Positions 43,971 through 55,031 are shown, numbered from the stretch's first letter. The stretch is DNA of 64,000 nucleotides from Saturnia japonica (GCA_033032175.1 CM065325.1:958930-1022929); one strand, 5' to 3'. The notes: a model not told the origin generated them from the sequence alone. Numbers and translations are program-made.

Positions 43971-45210
43971 TTAAGTTATTTTGAGTTCTCTTAATTAATT
44001 ACATGGTGGTTGCTAAATGTATTATTTTTGTTAAATATAGATTGTGTAAGTGGTAATTAGCTGGTATGATATGAAAATTATGTCTGACGCGATTGCGACC
44101 ACCATGCATATGATCCTGTCAAGGTCAACTCTCTTTTGGTGTTTCGCGTTTCAGGATCAGGTATAATATAACCTGCAGCCGAGAGGGTTGCAGGTCGATA
44201 TGACACCGATCACCAGTCATAGATAGTCGATCTTTCGGTGGTAGCCGTTTTTTTGGATTTTACATTGTTTCCTATCAGGCACTTTGTAACCATTTTGCCT
44301 GGCTACTATAAAAAAGCACACAATTTGAAGTGAAATTATTTTTTCTACCAAAAAGCCTTTATATATTTTTATCGTTCAGTGAGGTCACTAATATGACTAA
44401 GAAGTAAGGTTAGACGGGAATAAAGTCTACGTTACTAAAAATACTAAAATGGTTTAAAATTTTGGGAAATCCATATAGGAAGTTAAATTTTTGGGAATCA
44501 AAAATAAAAAAATTCGACTATAAATATTGTGTGCACTATATTATGAAAGTATATAAACAAAGATTATTTGCCTCATGTAGGAAATATCATTACTTGAGAT
44601 CAGCTCGACCGATTTAGCAGTTTTTTTTGTTGTGTTTTTAATATTCAAAAAATTTTTTGTATAAAAAAAATCTCAATAAAAAGTTTCATGTTCACTTTGA
44701 CAATGTAATTCACACCAATTCAAGGAAATAGTCGGTTGGATGAATTTCTTCTCGACAAACTGACTGTTGGAAAGCCTAAACCACTAATTTTCATTTTTTT
44801 TCATTAGTAAATTGCACCCGTGCGAAGCCGGAGCGGGTCGCTGATATTTAAATAAAATCTATGATAAATATAATTAAAAATATTATATTCGAATAAAAAC
44901 TATAATTTACTATAGAAGCAATTAATATTTATATTTACAGTGACTTACCTCTCTCTACTTATTTAAGGTTTAATCTGTGCATTCCAGACTGAGCAATGGC
45001 TGCAGGGTGAGATAGCCTCACAATAACCGTCGCTGGACTGTGAACTAGATAACATGCATTAAATTAATTAATGGAAGGGTTAGATACGTATCTTTTGTTT
45101 TAGCGTAAAGACCCTAAATGCCTTTGTACACACTATATGAATGACATTATCGATAGAAATTTCGAGAGGATTTAGCCAATATTTCATCTAATATTCTACT
45201 ACGAAATAAA
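43971..45210. other. AT-rich DNA, no gene recognised
   Basis: The segment 44086-44320 has a more balanced base composition and shares the block CGACCACCATGCATATGA with 16560. It also has CTACTATAAAAAAG in common with 55011. A degenerate shared repeat is possible but not alignable by eye. Near 44810-44840, TGCGAAGCCGGAGCGGGTCG resembles other lepidopteran repeat ends. Confidence 0.4.
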
Positions 45211-45214
45211 AAGC

Positions 45215-45345
45215 AATTTACAAGAATTTTTTTGACAAAAGAGCAAACTAACTTCAGTGATTTTGAAGAGTTCCTTTGTGTACCTTCGAAATAGAAGATT
45301 CAATGCCAATGAAATTAATATAAGAACACCCTTAAAATTATCGCT
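45215..45345 (-). repeat. Dispersed repeat family H, copy 4
   Basis: ACTAACTTCAGTGATTTTGA, CCTTCGAAATAGAAG, CAATGCCAATGAAATTAATA and GAACACCCTTA are reverse-complement blocks of family H. Confidence 0.6.
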
Positions 45346-45405
45346 GAAATAAAAAAATAAAATTTTTTACTCGCTATTGATATTATCTAGAATTATTAAT
45401 TACAA

Positions 45406-45690
45406 TAGCCCTCATATTGCAATGGTAGTAAACCTCACCTATTAAGCCGAGAAGTTGCGGGTTCGATTCCCGAGTTTTATGTATAGCATTTTTAATAATA
45501 TTTATAGGAAACATCATGATAAAACCATAGCTTTTTTACTACCCGCCTGGCTAGATACCACCCTCAAGTTGTAAATCTGTTGCCAAATACCAATAGGTAT
45601 ATTCTAGCAGATGCGCTTGAGAGCCAATCCTCTGACTAGTCACTTGAGATCAGGTGAGATTTTGGCCACAACGCTAAACCTATAACGATT
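45406..45690 (+). repeat. tRNA-derived SINE, family A, best copy
   Basis: The tRNA-like head has an A-box-like segment (near 45432) and a perfect B box, GGTTCGATTCC at 45460-45470. The body then reads GAAACATCATGATAAAACCA, CCCGCCTGGCTAGATACCA, CAAGTTGTAAATCTGTTGCC, GAGCCAATCCTCTGACTAG and GGTGAGATTTTGGCCACAAC, with the tail CGCTAAACCTATAACG. A LINE fragment begins about 20 bases downstream, and an inverted family A copy lies on its far side. Confidence 0.82.
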
Positions 45691-45708
45691 AACTAAATAA
45701 CTAAAATA

Positions 45709-46770
45709 ACTAACAGTACTGACGCATATTACCTCCAACAAGATCTTAATAATGTAAATAAGTGGTGCAAAAACAATAACATGTATTTAAATATTTCAAA
45801 ATGTAGTCATATCCAGTTTAGTCGTAAGCGGAAAAATAAAATAAAAACATCATACGAATTAAATGGATCTATTTTGAAAGAATTTAGTGTAATTCGCGAC
45901 CTTGGTGTAGTAATGGATTCGGAACTGCGTTTTGTTAGTCATGTGGATTCCGTTGTAAATAAGGCGTTTAGAATGCTTGGATTTATTTCTCGAAATTTTA
46001 AGGATTTCAGATGCGTGACTTCAAAAATGATTATTTATAACGCTCTTGTAAGAAGTCAGCTGGAATTTAATTGCATAGTTTGGAATCCTATTTACGCAGT
46101 ACATGTAAATAATATAGAACGGGTTCAAAAACGATTCTTTCGACAAATCTGTGCTCAGCACCATATGGTCCCATGCAATAATAGTTACGAGGAGCGTTTA
46201 AAAAAGTTAAACTGTCTTTCTCTTCAAGCCAGACGGTCTATGTTTGAAATAATATTTTTGTATAAAATACTCAATGACTTGGTTGACAGTCCGGATATTT
46301 TACAGAGAATTTCAATTAAGGTACCACGTCCAAATTCTAGATCTTGCACTTATGTTCCTTTCGCTTGTAACTTCATACGTACTAACTTAGGTATGCAGTC
46401 TCCTATATGGCGCATATCGAAGACATTTAATGAAATTTACGACCAAAGTCTTGACATATTCTTCAGTTCTTTGAACTCTCTTAAATCCTATATCTTTAAA
46501 ATTCTCCAATTATGACATGATTGAGTATTTATATTATTAACATTACTTTGTATTATTATTGTTTGTTTTTAATTATTGTTATTATTTTTATCAAGTTTGT
46601 TAACATAGTACGATATTTAATCAATATTAAGGCTCGAAAATTGTTGCATGCTGTGCTCGCCTGTAAGTGGAGTACTACATAATTATTGAGATGTGTTCGT
46701 ATGACTAAAATATAATCATGTATCATATGTTGTGGCTCTGTTGGCGCGCCAAATAAATAAATAAATTAAA
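45709..46770 (+). pseudogene. 5'-truncated LINE with 244-codon open frame
   Basis: The open frame at 45781-46515 is in frame from about 45715 (DAYYLQQDLNNVNKWCKNNN). It continues MYLNISKCSHIQFSRKRK, IRDLGVVMDSELRFVSHV, YNALVRSQLEFNCIVWNP, IERVQKRFFRQICAQHH. This is the segment starting just after the YADD box of a Jockey/CR1-like LINE and running to the ORF end without stops. The catalytic palm is absent. A 3' UTR of about 240 bases ends in an AAAT-repeat tail (46752-46766), a LINE-type simple-repeat tail. Confidence 0.85.
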
Positions 46771-46784
46771 AAATGGTTTTAGCA

Positions 46785-47015
46785 TTTGGCACAACCTCAC
46801 CTCATCTTAAGTGACTATTTGTGATGATAGTGGGTCATGTAGGACGTTTAAGCCTAGCGAGAAAACTGCTCTCAAGTGCAGCTGCCACAAGCCACTGCAA
46901 GTGAGATAGATTTTCAACGATTTCTTTCACCGAAAGCTCAAACGCATTGTTGGGATTGAAACTCACGTTAATTGATGCCGTGTCCATATATGCTACTACT
47001 AAGACATCAATCCTT
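46785..47015 (-). repeat. SINE family A, inverted copy
   Basis: On the + strand it reads GGCACAACCTCACCTCATCT, GCTCTCAAGTGCAGCTGCC, CTTTCACCGAAAGCTCAAAC and GGGATTGAAACTCACGTT. These are the reverse complement of the family A tail, body and B box. It is 3' end to 3' end with the copy at 45406, across the LINE. Confidence 0.7.
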
Positions 47016-47032
47016 CAAAATAATCACTTGTC

Positions 47033-47371
47033 TGTCTTTTTTTATACTACTAAGTCGGCAAACAAGCATACGGCCCAACTGATGGTAAGCGGCTACCGTA
47101 GCACATAGACGCCAGTAATACAATAGGTATCATTAGTACGTTGTCGATTTTGAACCCCTATCCCAAGGAGCTATGGGAAACCTACCCACCGCAGGAACAC
47201 AACGCAAGGCTATTTGGATGCGATCTTGTGTAGGGTGGAAGTATTAGACCAAGCGGACTACCCCAAGTAGATCAAGTCCGGTGATCCCAAGTCTGGTGAA
47301 GCTGTAAAAGTCGTCAGAGGCTCCAGGGACCCTAAGGCTAACAGTATAGTCAGTTCTAAAAAAAAAAACAA
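47033..47371 (+). repeat. SINE-like repeat, family G, with Jockey-shared 3' tail
   Basis: A T-run then TACTACTAAGTCGGCAAACA, GGTAAGCGGCTACCGTAGC and CCGCAGGAACACAACGCAAG match the copy at 20212. The last 75 or so bases before the A-run read AAGTCTGGTGAAGCTGTAAA, CCTAAGGCTAACAGTATAGT and CAGTTCTAAAAAAAA. They match the 3' terminus of the Jockey LINE (60917-60985: AAGTCCGGTGAAGCTGTAAA, CCTAAGGCTAACAGTGTAGT). A SINE with the tail of a resident LINE is expected if the LINE enzyme copies it. Confidence 0.75.
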
Positions 47372-48310
47372 GTAGATATAATGATCTTCTGTAATAGTAA
47401 TAAGCAACAGTGTATAACCATTTATATGTAATTTACTGATTTAGTTATACTAAAATAAGGCTCACTTAGTTATAGTACATAGCTGCATTTGCAAGTGCAT
47501 CTTTTTTCATTGCAATTTTAAATGTTTAATATTATAAAAGCAATCACTTAAAAAAAGCTGGGACCAAGAGTTTGCAGATATTTGTGTTTTAGAAAAAAAT
47601 GGAGAGATAAATATTCATCGAAATTTCTCTATTGTACTGTACTTACAACAGTGCGCAAAAATCTGGTCATAACACGGCTGAGCCAATTCCGCGACTGTCA
47701 TAGTTTTGGAAATCCTTTATAAAATGTATACGTATATAAAATATGTGTTTGTTTTTGAGTGTTTTTTCAGTTTAGCTTCCACCCAGCAATAAGTAAGTGC
47801 AAATATTCACAAAAAAAAATATTATTTGGTCCCAATTTCATAATTTTTATTTATCCCGCTAACACAAAACATAGATTAAATTTTATTACAACGGCCATTG
47901 TTACTTTTATAGCCGTGCAGTGGATCATAAAAGTTTCCCCGAAGCCTGGTTAAGTGAAATTTGTGTTGTCTAGAAGATTTTTTGCAGTAAAGTGATTCAT
48001 GACTGTAATTTATTATAAAATTCCTAACTATGCTGTATAATTAGTTTATTTTATACCTTTTAATGGATAATCAATTTTAGCATTTCCATTAACGTCGAGT
48101 TAAAAATTTCACGATGAAATTAATTCAACAAAAATTTTCACTTCAAAGTTCTTTTTATTGTTATTATCACTTTTTATGTTTTCAAAGATTTATTGTCGAA
48201 CTTGGAACATAAATTAATTTCTACTTAGCCTTGAAATAACTTACTCGTAGGGGATAATTTGAAGCTGCAAGCCAAAGCGATTTATTCTGGCTGGTGATCT
48301 ATTGTTTTAT
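47372..48310. other. AT-rich DNA, no gene recognised
   Basis: No feature supported. The 64-codon frame at 47759-47953 has no recognisable domain. Confidence 0.5.
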
Positions 48311-48314
48311 ATAT

Positions 48315-48393
48315 CTATACAATTAATAAAAATGTCTGTTTGTAATGTCAAAATAAGAGCTTCTTATAGTAAACGCATATGAAAGTATGTAAG
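48315..48393 (+). mobile_element. Helitron-like family C, 5' part (split copy)
   Basis: TCTATACAATTAATAAAAAT after A, then GTCTGTTTGTAATGTCAAAA and GCATATGAAAGTATG: the 5' end of family C. It is interrupted by the minus-strand LINE whose tail starts at the T-run from 48394. The element resumes at about 49795. Confidence 0.68.
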
Positions 48394-49345
48394 CTACTTT
48401 TTTTTTCTTTTTGAATCTAAATTTTAAGAGCTTGGCCGTCGTAACGGTCTTGTCGATCTATTGTGCCTATTTGTTACAGATATTTAACGATGTTTCATAA
48501 TATAACCAGTAAGTTTATATAGTTTAATGGCCTCATCGGACATAGGTGAGGCCAGCACACTATTACAGTTACCCACATTATAAGAATTGTAAATATGTTT
48601 CCTAAAAATATTTCCACGAGTACATTCTATTAAGATATGGTAAGTGTCCTCTAAAACACCACAAGCGGTGCAATTGGGAGATTGAGCTTTACCCACCATG
48701 AAAGCAAATTTGTTTATTGGTAAACGTCCAGAACGTAACCGAAACGCTGCTATTATGTCTGCTTAAAGAACAATTGTCGATCTAATAGTTTTGTACCATA
48801 TACCTTTTTGGCGAGATCTCTCGTCAAAGTACTCCTTCCAAAAAATGCGGCATTTTTTCTTAATTAGTTTTAAACAGTCAGTATTCAAAGATGATATCTG
48901 TAGAGATACTCCATCAGGTGACGCTTCTTTAGGTAATATATCTGCTGCCTCATTACCAGGTATTTACCATGGGCAGGAATCCATTGTAAAATAAATTTTG
49001 TCCCAGTCTTAAGTCTAAAGAGATATTTAAGCACAGCATAAGCCAGCGGTGTGCCTCGAATGGTCGAGGTGTAACTAGCTCATTTAGCTTTTGGAAGCGC
49101 GCTTTTGGAATCAGTCAATATAACATATTTATTAAAATTTAGTGATTCAACATAGGCTAGTGCTTCTAGAATGGCTAATAATTCTACAGTCATTATGGAA
49201 ATATTACCTTTAATTTTGAATTTGAATGTAGATTCTAACTCCTGATCTAAGTAAGCTGCAACAATGAAGTTCTTATATATAGAGCCATCAGTAAAAATAT
49301 TATGAAAACTACCATATTCATTTTCTATAAAAAGATTACAGGAAT
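48394..49345 (-). pseudogene. LINE with RNase H domain, decayed
   Basis: On the minus strand: a poly-A tail (T-run 48394-48413), the C-terminal zinc motif CTACGVLEDTYHILIEC (48590-48690), and an RNase H domain with HNIFTDGSIYKNF, MTVELLAILEALAYVESL and YVILTDSKSAL. These carry the D-E-D catalytic residues, and then QWIPAH and, in another phase, IPGNEAADIL. At least one stop and several frameshifts break it. LINEs with RNase H after the RT belong to I-like or related clades. The RT itself is not recognised upstream. Confidence 0.75.
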
Positions 49346-49420
49346 GAGATAGTTTCTGTGTGTCATAATATTTTTTATTTTGATTTATAAAAGGAACATC
49401 GAACTTTATAATAGTATATT

Positions 49421-49504
49421 ACGCACCGAGGGAGAAAAGTGCTTCGGCTCGGGTGACAACCATACGCGCGGGTGGGGATGTCCTAATTTTCTCCCTAGGT
49501 GCGT
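49421..49504. repeat. Inverted repeat (hairpin) with 18-bp arms
   Basis: The left arm ACGCACCGAGGGAGAAAA (49421-49438) and right arm TTTTCTCCCTAGGTGCGT (49487-49504) are complementary at 17 of 18 positions around a 48-base loop. The segment is GC-richer than its flanks. Confidence 0.8.
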
Positions 49505-49509
49505 TTAGA

Positions 49510-49709
49510 ATTTTTTTCTCCTCCGGGATGGAAAGTTTATATAGAAGTTTATATATTTTATATATAAACACGCAGTTGCTAGGTTACCGGGAGATAAAGT
49601 AAAGTACGCGCATGCGCACATTTGCCATCTCACCGGGATAGAATCGGGTACTTTTCTCCCGCTTGACAGGGACTGAAAGTGTACTTTTCATCCCGAAGGA
49701 GAAAAAAAT
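49510..49709. mobile_element. Short foldback/MITE-like element with 27-bp inverted ends
   Basis: The left arm starts ATTTTTTTCTCCTCCGGGAT and the right arm ends ATCCCGAAGGAGAAAAAAAT. They are complementary over about 27 bases with two or three mismatches, enclosing about 145 bases with further GGGATA/TCCC-type motifs. There is no ORF. It lies six bases from the hairpin at 49421-49504, with which it may form one composite foldback. No clear target duplication was seen. Confidence 0.6.
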
Positions 49710-49794
49710 CTTTTTGATCGAAATTACTAACCCAAGTTGTCATTGAAAAAATTTCTAACTTGGCAATCGAAAACAACCTTTTTTTTATTTTTGT

Positions 49795-49948
49795 CTGTCG
49801 GTTGTGATTCCGATTAATCTCCAAAACTATTGGGTCAATTTTGACTAGACTTTCACTAGCAGATAGTTGATGTTATAAGAAGTAACTTAGACTACTTTTA
49901 TTTTAGAAAAAATATTAGGGTTCCGCGCAAATAAAATAAAACTTCAAT
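49795..49948 (+). mobile_element. Helitron-like family C, continuation of split copy
   Basis: ATTAATCTCCAAAACTATTG, GACTTTCACTAGCAGATAG, TTGATGTTATAAGAAGTAAC and GGTTCCGCGCAAATAAA are family C internal blocks, in the order that should follow the 5' part at 48315-48393. The 3' terminus is absent. Confidence 0.62.
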
Positions 49949-49949
49949 A

Positions 49950-51630
49950 GCAGTGTCCAGAAACGTGCGCACTCCCACGTACTCGTTCATCTTCACCGCT
50001 GCCGCCACATACCAACATACACGCGTAGCTATAATTATTGTAATATATATTATGTTTTGCTGTGAACATCAATTTTTAAACAGACAGGAATGTATAATAA
50101 AAGAAAAATTTCAATTCATATTATATAACTTTATCAGTTTATTAGTTAATACATTAAAAGTAATAATATTCTACACCTCTGTAAAATTTCTCTACTGAAA
50201 TTAACTGCTCAAAAGGCTTTTAAGAACACCTTGCAGAGATATATGTATGTAGATAAGTTGTCTGTACAAAGATAGAGAGGCGCAACGGAGGAAAGAGTGT
50301 AATGCCATTACTGGCGGCCATTTTGTTAATGCACATGCACCGCCTCGTAGAAGCGGACCTGTGTGTGTTACGGTAAAAGTAAAAATCCCAACAAAAACAT
50401 AAATGTGGAAAAGGGGCCAAGTTTGGTAGAAACAGTATTCGGGGTAGTCCTTGTTACCGATAATAGAGCTGAGATCTAACGCATGCCAAGTTTCTAGGAA
50501 TGTACGTTCTTCAATTAATTTATAAAATAATTTGTTATTTTCTTTGTTATAAGATTTCTAATTTGTTTAGTTTATAAATTATTGAAGTGAAAACTTCTTA
50601 TAGCGCGGTACGTATATTTTTAGATGAGATAAAATCTCTGGACTCGTGACACCGTTACGAGACCCAGCTATAGTGTGCATATGCATCATGTACATATAGC
50701 AGACCGCGAAAACGTCTTTCATAAAAGAATAATAAATGTATTTTAAAGTTTATAACAATTAATAAAATACAATTTAAATAAAATGCAATTCATAATCCAT
50801 TAACTAAGTTTTCACTTCTGTCGGCACTCCCGGAGTACATCTCGTATATTTTTTATTTTAGCTGCGATTATATAATTTCTTTATTACCTACATTATACTT
50901 TGAACTACGTCTGGTCTTTTTTGGTTATATTTTACAATATAAATATCTGATTAACGTCAGATCAGTAATCAGTCCCCATTATAAACATTGAAAGGCGGGT
51001 GTCGCTTATGCGCACTAATAATCCTGTAGTCTCGTTCATTGGCGCAGTCATAAGTTATAACATCAACGTAACAAGTAATAAAACGTAGAATTGTTTATTA
51101 TTAAATTAAGTTATGAAATATTATATCTTAATCTTAACTAAAATTATAGATGCGAAAATGAATTTGTTTGTTTGTCTTTTATTCAATTATGCAAAAACGG
51201 CTCAACAGATTTGGATAAAACTTGGCACACAGACAGCTAATAAAGTCATAACTCATATTAAGACATGGAATACTGTTATCCCGGTTTAAACATATTTTTG
51301 TTCACGCGAGAGGAACCACGAAAACTATAAAAGTATAAGAACATTAACATATTCTCCGAAACGTAAAACAAACAGTGCGTCGTTTTCGTTATGAATTTTT
51401 TCACAGCGTTTCCAAATTAGCTTTATTTGAATAAAATATAAATAATAGGGGTTTAAATATGAAATTGCTGGTTTAACTTACGGGTCACTTTGAATAAAAA
51501 TTAAACCTGCATAGTGACAGATTTCTGGGTGAATCTTTTTTCACACGTAAATTTTATCCTTCTAAATAATAAAAACATAACATTTGATGTTCGACTTTCA
51601 ATAGGGTTTATATGTAGCTTTTAAAGTGGA
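49950..51630. other. AT-rich DNA, no gene recognised
   Basis: No coding region recognised. Frames at 49953-50198 and 50220-50420 (-) have no recognisable domain. A stretch near 51140-51240 (GATGCGAAAATGAATTTGTT, CAACAGATTTGG) has the style of dispersed repeat ends, without a clear partner here. Confidence 0.45.
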
Positions 51631-51634
51631 GATG

Positions 51635-52520
51635 AATAAACCGAAAATCAGATGAATATTCGAATACGTGTTTCGACGAGGCAATAACGCAGCGGAAGCA
51701 GCTCGTAATTTCAATGCTGTGTTTGTAGAGCACACGGCTAATGAACGACCGCGCGCTTTCGTAGTGAAAACTTCAAACTGAAGAATTAACCACGAGGAAG
51801 CCAGCCACAACCAAACCAGCGAAAACCAATATGTGTAAAAATACCAAAGAATTAGCGACATGGTTTGACGATAGCATACCCACAATATTGACTCATTTGT
51901 AGCAAATCGGTAGAATTGAAAAACTTGAAAATGGCTGTCTCATGATATGACATGTCATATGACTGCTCATTAGCAGCGCACGTTGAAACTTGCCTTATCT
52001 TATTAAACCGGTACAAAACAAAACGAAAATAGAATTCTTTACGATAATCGCAAACGAACAACCCATTGGCTGACCTCAGATGAAATATCAAAATAACTTC
52101 CTTATTTTCAGCTTACCTACAAAAAAGGGATGGTAACAATATGGTGGTCACTTCAGGCCGTAATGCACCATAGCTTCCTCAGATCTAGTTAAGCAATAAC
52201 AGCAGATGTCTACTTTGCAGGACTCCAAACAATGATGCCAAAACTCGCAGCAAAACAGCCCCTACTTGTCAATTTAGGTCATCATTGCTCTATGATAACG
52301 CCAGACTTTACACTGCTAGAGAAACAATTTAACACTACAAGAATTGCAGTTAGAAACCATTCGTCATGCTCCATACTCGCCAGACCTTGCCCCAACCGAC
52401 TACCATGTTTTACGTGATCTGAACAATATACAAACCTTCACACAATTTGTGGCGTCCAGGTCGACAGAGTTTTATCGGAAATTTTTAAATGATCTACCTA
52501 TAAGTTGGCAGAAATGATCA
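51635..52520 (+). pseudogene. Mariner transposase pseudogene, near full length
   Basis: Most of the homology lies in one + frame broken by stops: YVFRRGNNAAEAARNFNAVF (N-terminal helix-turn-helix), KELATWFDDSIPTIL, IGRIEKLE, FFTIIANEQPIG, KKGMVTIWWSLQAVMHHSFL and LQTMMPKLAAKQPLL. Then, after a one-base shift, it reads LQLETIRHAPYSPDLAPTDY and HVLRDLNN. The order and the WWS and APYSPDLAPTDYH motifs identify mariner. The catalytic aspartate region is decayed (MITPDF where a D-N-A motif is usual). It is clearly inactive. The minus-strand frames at 51598-52091 are shadows. Confidence 0.85.
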
Positions 52521-52524
52521 GATC

Positions 52525-52955
52525 GAGGGTAGAAAATTTATTTAAATAAATATATATCATCCGACAAAAAAAATTGTCATTACGAAACGGCACTTTCATA
52601 CTTACACTGAATGTGTTGTGTGAATTCTCGGATTGGTCACAGTGACTGCTGCACAAGTTTCATATAAAAACCCTTCATATTAATTCACACGATTCTTTGA
52701 ATAATTTATGATGAATTACATTATCACAGAGAGCTTTTTTCAGCGTTTGATGCTTATGTCGTATTCAAATATGAATACGTCATACGTAATGTTATAAACC
52801 GCCAACTTAACAATACTTATAAATAAAAGAAATGGAAAGTTATTATTAATTTCTTAAGATAAATAGCTAAACCAATTTGTGGTAAATGTACGATAACTTC
52901 CCAATTTGATTCTATTTTATTTTAAATGTATATTCCACAACAGTGGTATTAATCG
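52525..52955. other. AT-rich DNA, no gene recognised
   Basis: No feature supported. Confidence 0.5.
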
Positions 52956-52959
52956 TGCG

Positions 52960-53265
52960 GTTTACCTGAAAGTTAGTAATAACCGCAACCTATGGATGCT
53001 TCTAACCCCAGATACATCATAATATGCGTGTTGCAACCCTTTAAATAGCTTTTCAGTCCCCTCTTGAAGAACCCCTTTTTGTAGTCCCCCGCGGGAAAAC
53101 CTCAGCAAGGAGCTCATTCCACATCCGAAGCGTTCGCAGGAGAAAACTCTGAAACCGGACTTTTTATGTAAGGTCCAAGGTGCGAAATGATTCTCCTGCC
53201 GATAACGAGCAGTGCGGAGGTTGAATGTAGCAGCTTGCGTCATTTCACCTATAACCAAATTTTCT
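52960..53265 (-). pseudogene. LINE polymerase C-terminus (family N), decayed
   Basis: On the minus strand one phase reads KVRFQSFLLRTLRMWNELLA followed by EVFPRG, matching the C-terminal motif at 32640-32760. Nucleotide blocks are also shared (CTCCTTGCTG, GGTTCTTCAAGAGGG). Stops and frame changes follow. No catalytic region is present. The 98-codon frame in another phase is a shadow. Confidence 0.68.
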
Positions 53266-53269
53266 TTAT

Positions 53270-54075
53270 TTTTTGCTTTTACTAATAAAAAATAATTTTG
53301 AGATAAGTAAGTAGTAATAGTGTCGAAGGACCATACGCAATCTGAACCTTCGTTTGCGTTCGTTCGGCCTATATAAACGCGGCATAATGGGCGTCATCTG
53401 AACAGGGCCTTATAATATAGCATTAAATTTATGTTAAATTATGAATGTTGTGCGTGCCGCCTATGATCTATACATTACACGAAATCTAAATGCCAAGTTT
53501 TTGTTCTAAAATACAGAGAATTAGATTAGATATGTATTAGAGAATACAAGATGTAAACTACTACCACTTACGCTGAATTCATATTTTACGACGTTCATTC
53601 GAAATGTTGTTCGCTTTGAACGTTCACTATTACGTTTTACAGTTGCTTTTCAAATGTAAATAATTTAACAATACTCAGCCTTACTCGTAAACCGTCTACG
53701 GCTAGAATTTCACCAGGATGTCTATAAAATTTATCTTGAAGTAAAGTTTTACGGTTTCGCCTCGTGTAATAATAAATGGATTCTTTTAAAATTATCCCCT
53801 CTGTGAATATTTCAGAGAGATTATTAATAAGAAGATGTGTTAGGCTTTACATTTATTTATTTGAAAACCGAACAGAATACACGTTTCTATTTTATTTAAT
53901 AACTAAAGGTTAAACAGGAATTCGTAGTTAACTGTAACACAACTGCATAAAATGATAATATTATAAGTAAAAGTCATTTTTTAAATAAAATGCTTGTTCT
54001 GTTTTCTGTCACCTACGTGTGTATCATGCTGTGTGTGTATGATTACATGTGTGTCTGTGTGTAAAGTTTTTATAT
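53270..54075. other. AT-rich DNA, no gene recognised
   Basis: No feature supported. A short TGTGTG run lies near 54028-54062. Confidence 0.5.
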
Positions 54076-54079
54076 ATAA

Positions 54080-54398
54080 CTAGCTGTGCCCTCGGCTGCG
54101 CTCGCGTGGACTACAGAATGCCATCACTCGGGCACACGCGCGAATCGTGCTACCAGTTTTTTTTTTTATTTGCGCGGAGCTATGGCTCCAAAAAGTGGTA
54201 TGCCACTTTTTCTAACGTAACTTACTCTTTATAACATCAACTATCTGCCAATGAAAGTCCTGTCAAAATCGGTCCAACCGTTTCAGAGATTACCCGGAAC
54301 AAACAGACATGTTTTGTTATAAGTACGCTTATGCATTTAGTAAAAAGCTTTTATTTTGATATTACAAACAGACAATTAAATTTTATTATTTTTGTAGA
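54080..54398 (-). mobile_element. Helitron-like repeat, family C, copy 4
   Basis: The minus strand ends GAGCGCAGCCGAGGGCACAG then CTAG before T. The 5' end is TCTACAAAAATAATAAAATT. The internal blocks TCAAAATCGGTCCAACCG and TTCAGAGATTACCCGG match the other copies. A middle segment present in the 8.5 and 41 kb copies is missing. Confidence 0.62.
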
Positions 54399-54409
54399 TA
54401 TATTTCATT

Positions 54410-54665
54410 TATATTTTGCCGATTACAAAAAGAGACGGAGGTTACTCTATTCGAATGATATTATTTATATATTTTTTGTGGATGTTCAGCCATAAGTTCT
54501 TTGCTTATGAACCAATTTGGGTGTTTTTTTTTTTGTTGGATAGGGGAAACTTTGAGGGTACTTCCATTTTAATTTCATTTGCATTGGACCTTCAAATTCG
54601 AAGATACATAAGGGAACTCTTCAAAATCATTGAATTCGATTTTCTTTATTTGTTAAACATTGTCT
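54410..54665 (+). repeat. Dispersed repeat family H, copy 5
   Basis: ACAAAAAGAGACGGAGG, CTATTCGAATGATAT, TCAGCCATAAGTTC, TTGGATAGGGGAA and GCATTGGACCTTCAAATTCG follow family H order. It abuts the Helitron-like copy at 54080. Confidence 0.7.
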
Positions 54666-54669
54666 TATA

Positions 54670-55030
54670 TTTAAACGTTTTTTTTTTTTATATTGTAAGA
54701 TGTTGAAAACAGCCGTAAATCCGTTGCAAGCAGATGTAGCTAAGAAATTTCGGATAAATCATTATATTTTCTCTAGAACAGGAACAGGTGAGATAGGTTT
54801 CTTATTTAACTTTTTATAGCTCATCTTTACAGCCAAACTGGTTCACGACCATCATGTATATGGTAAAAGGCGCGTCATAGTGACTTGCTTATGCGCGTCA
54901 CCATTTCATATCCAGCTTCTACTTACTCAGGCATGATAGCAGCGACTAGCACTGGAGTATTGACGCTTTGATGGTCGCGATACCAGGTACATTTCCATCA
55001 GTTCTTCATGCTACTATAAAAAAAAGTATA
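54670..55030. other. Unassigned DNA upstream of the Jockey locus
   Basis: A moderately GC-richer stretch (54840-55015) with a CGACCATCATGTATATGG block loosely like 44097 and 16560. No coding frame recognised. Confidence 0.4.
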
Positions 55031-55031
55031 T

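Noticed and set aside
44086..44320. A repeat family linking 16551, 44086 and 54840 through CGACCACCATGCATATG
   Set aside because: Only one short block aligns by eye. The rest cannot be matched, so a family cannot be claimed.
45406..45480. Possible tRNA gene with a perfect B box
   Set aside because: No acceptor-stem pairing or full cloverleaf is visible, and the sequence continues into a SINE body shared with five other loci.
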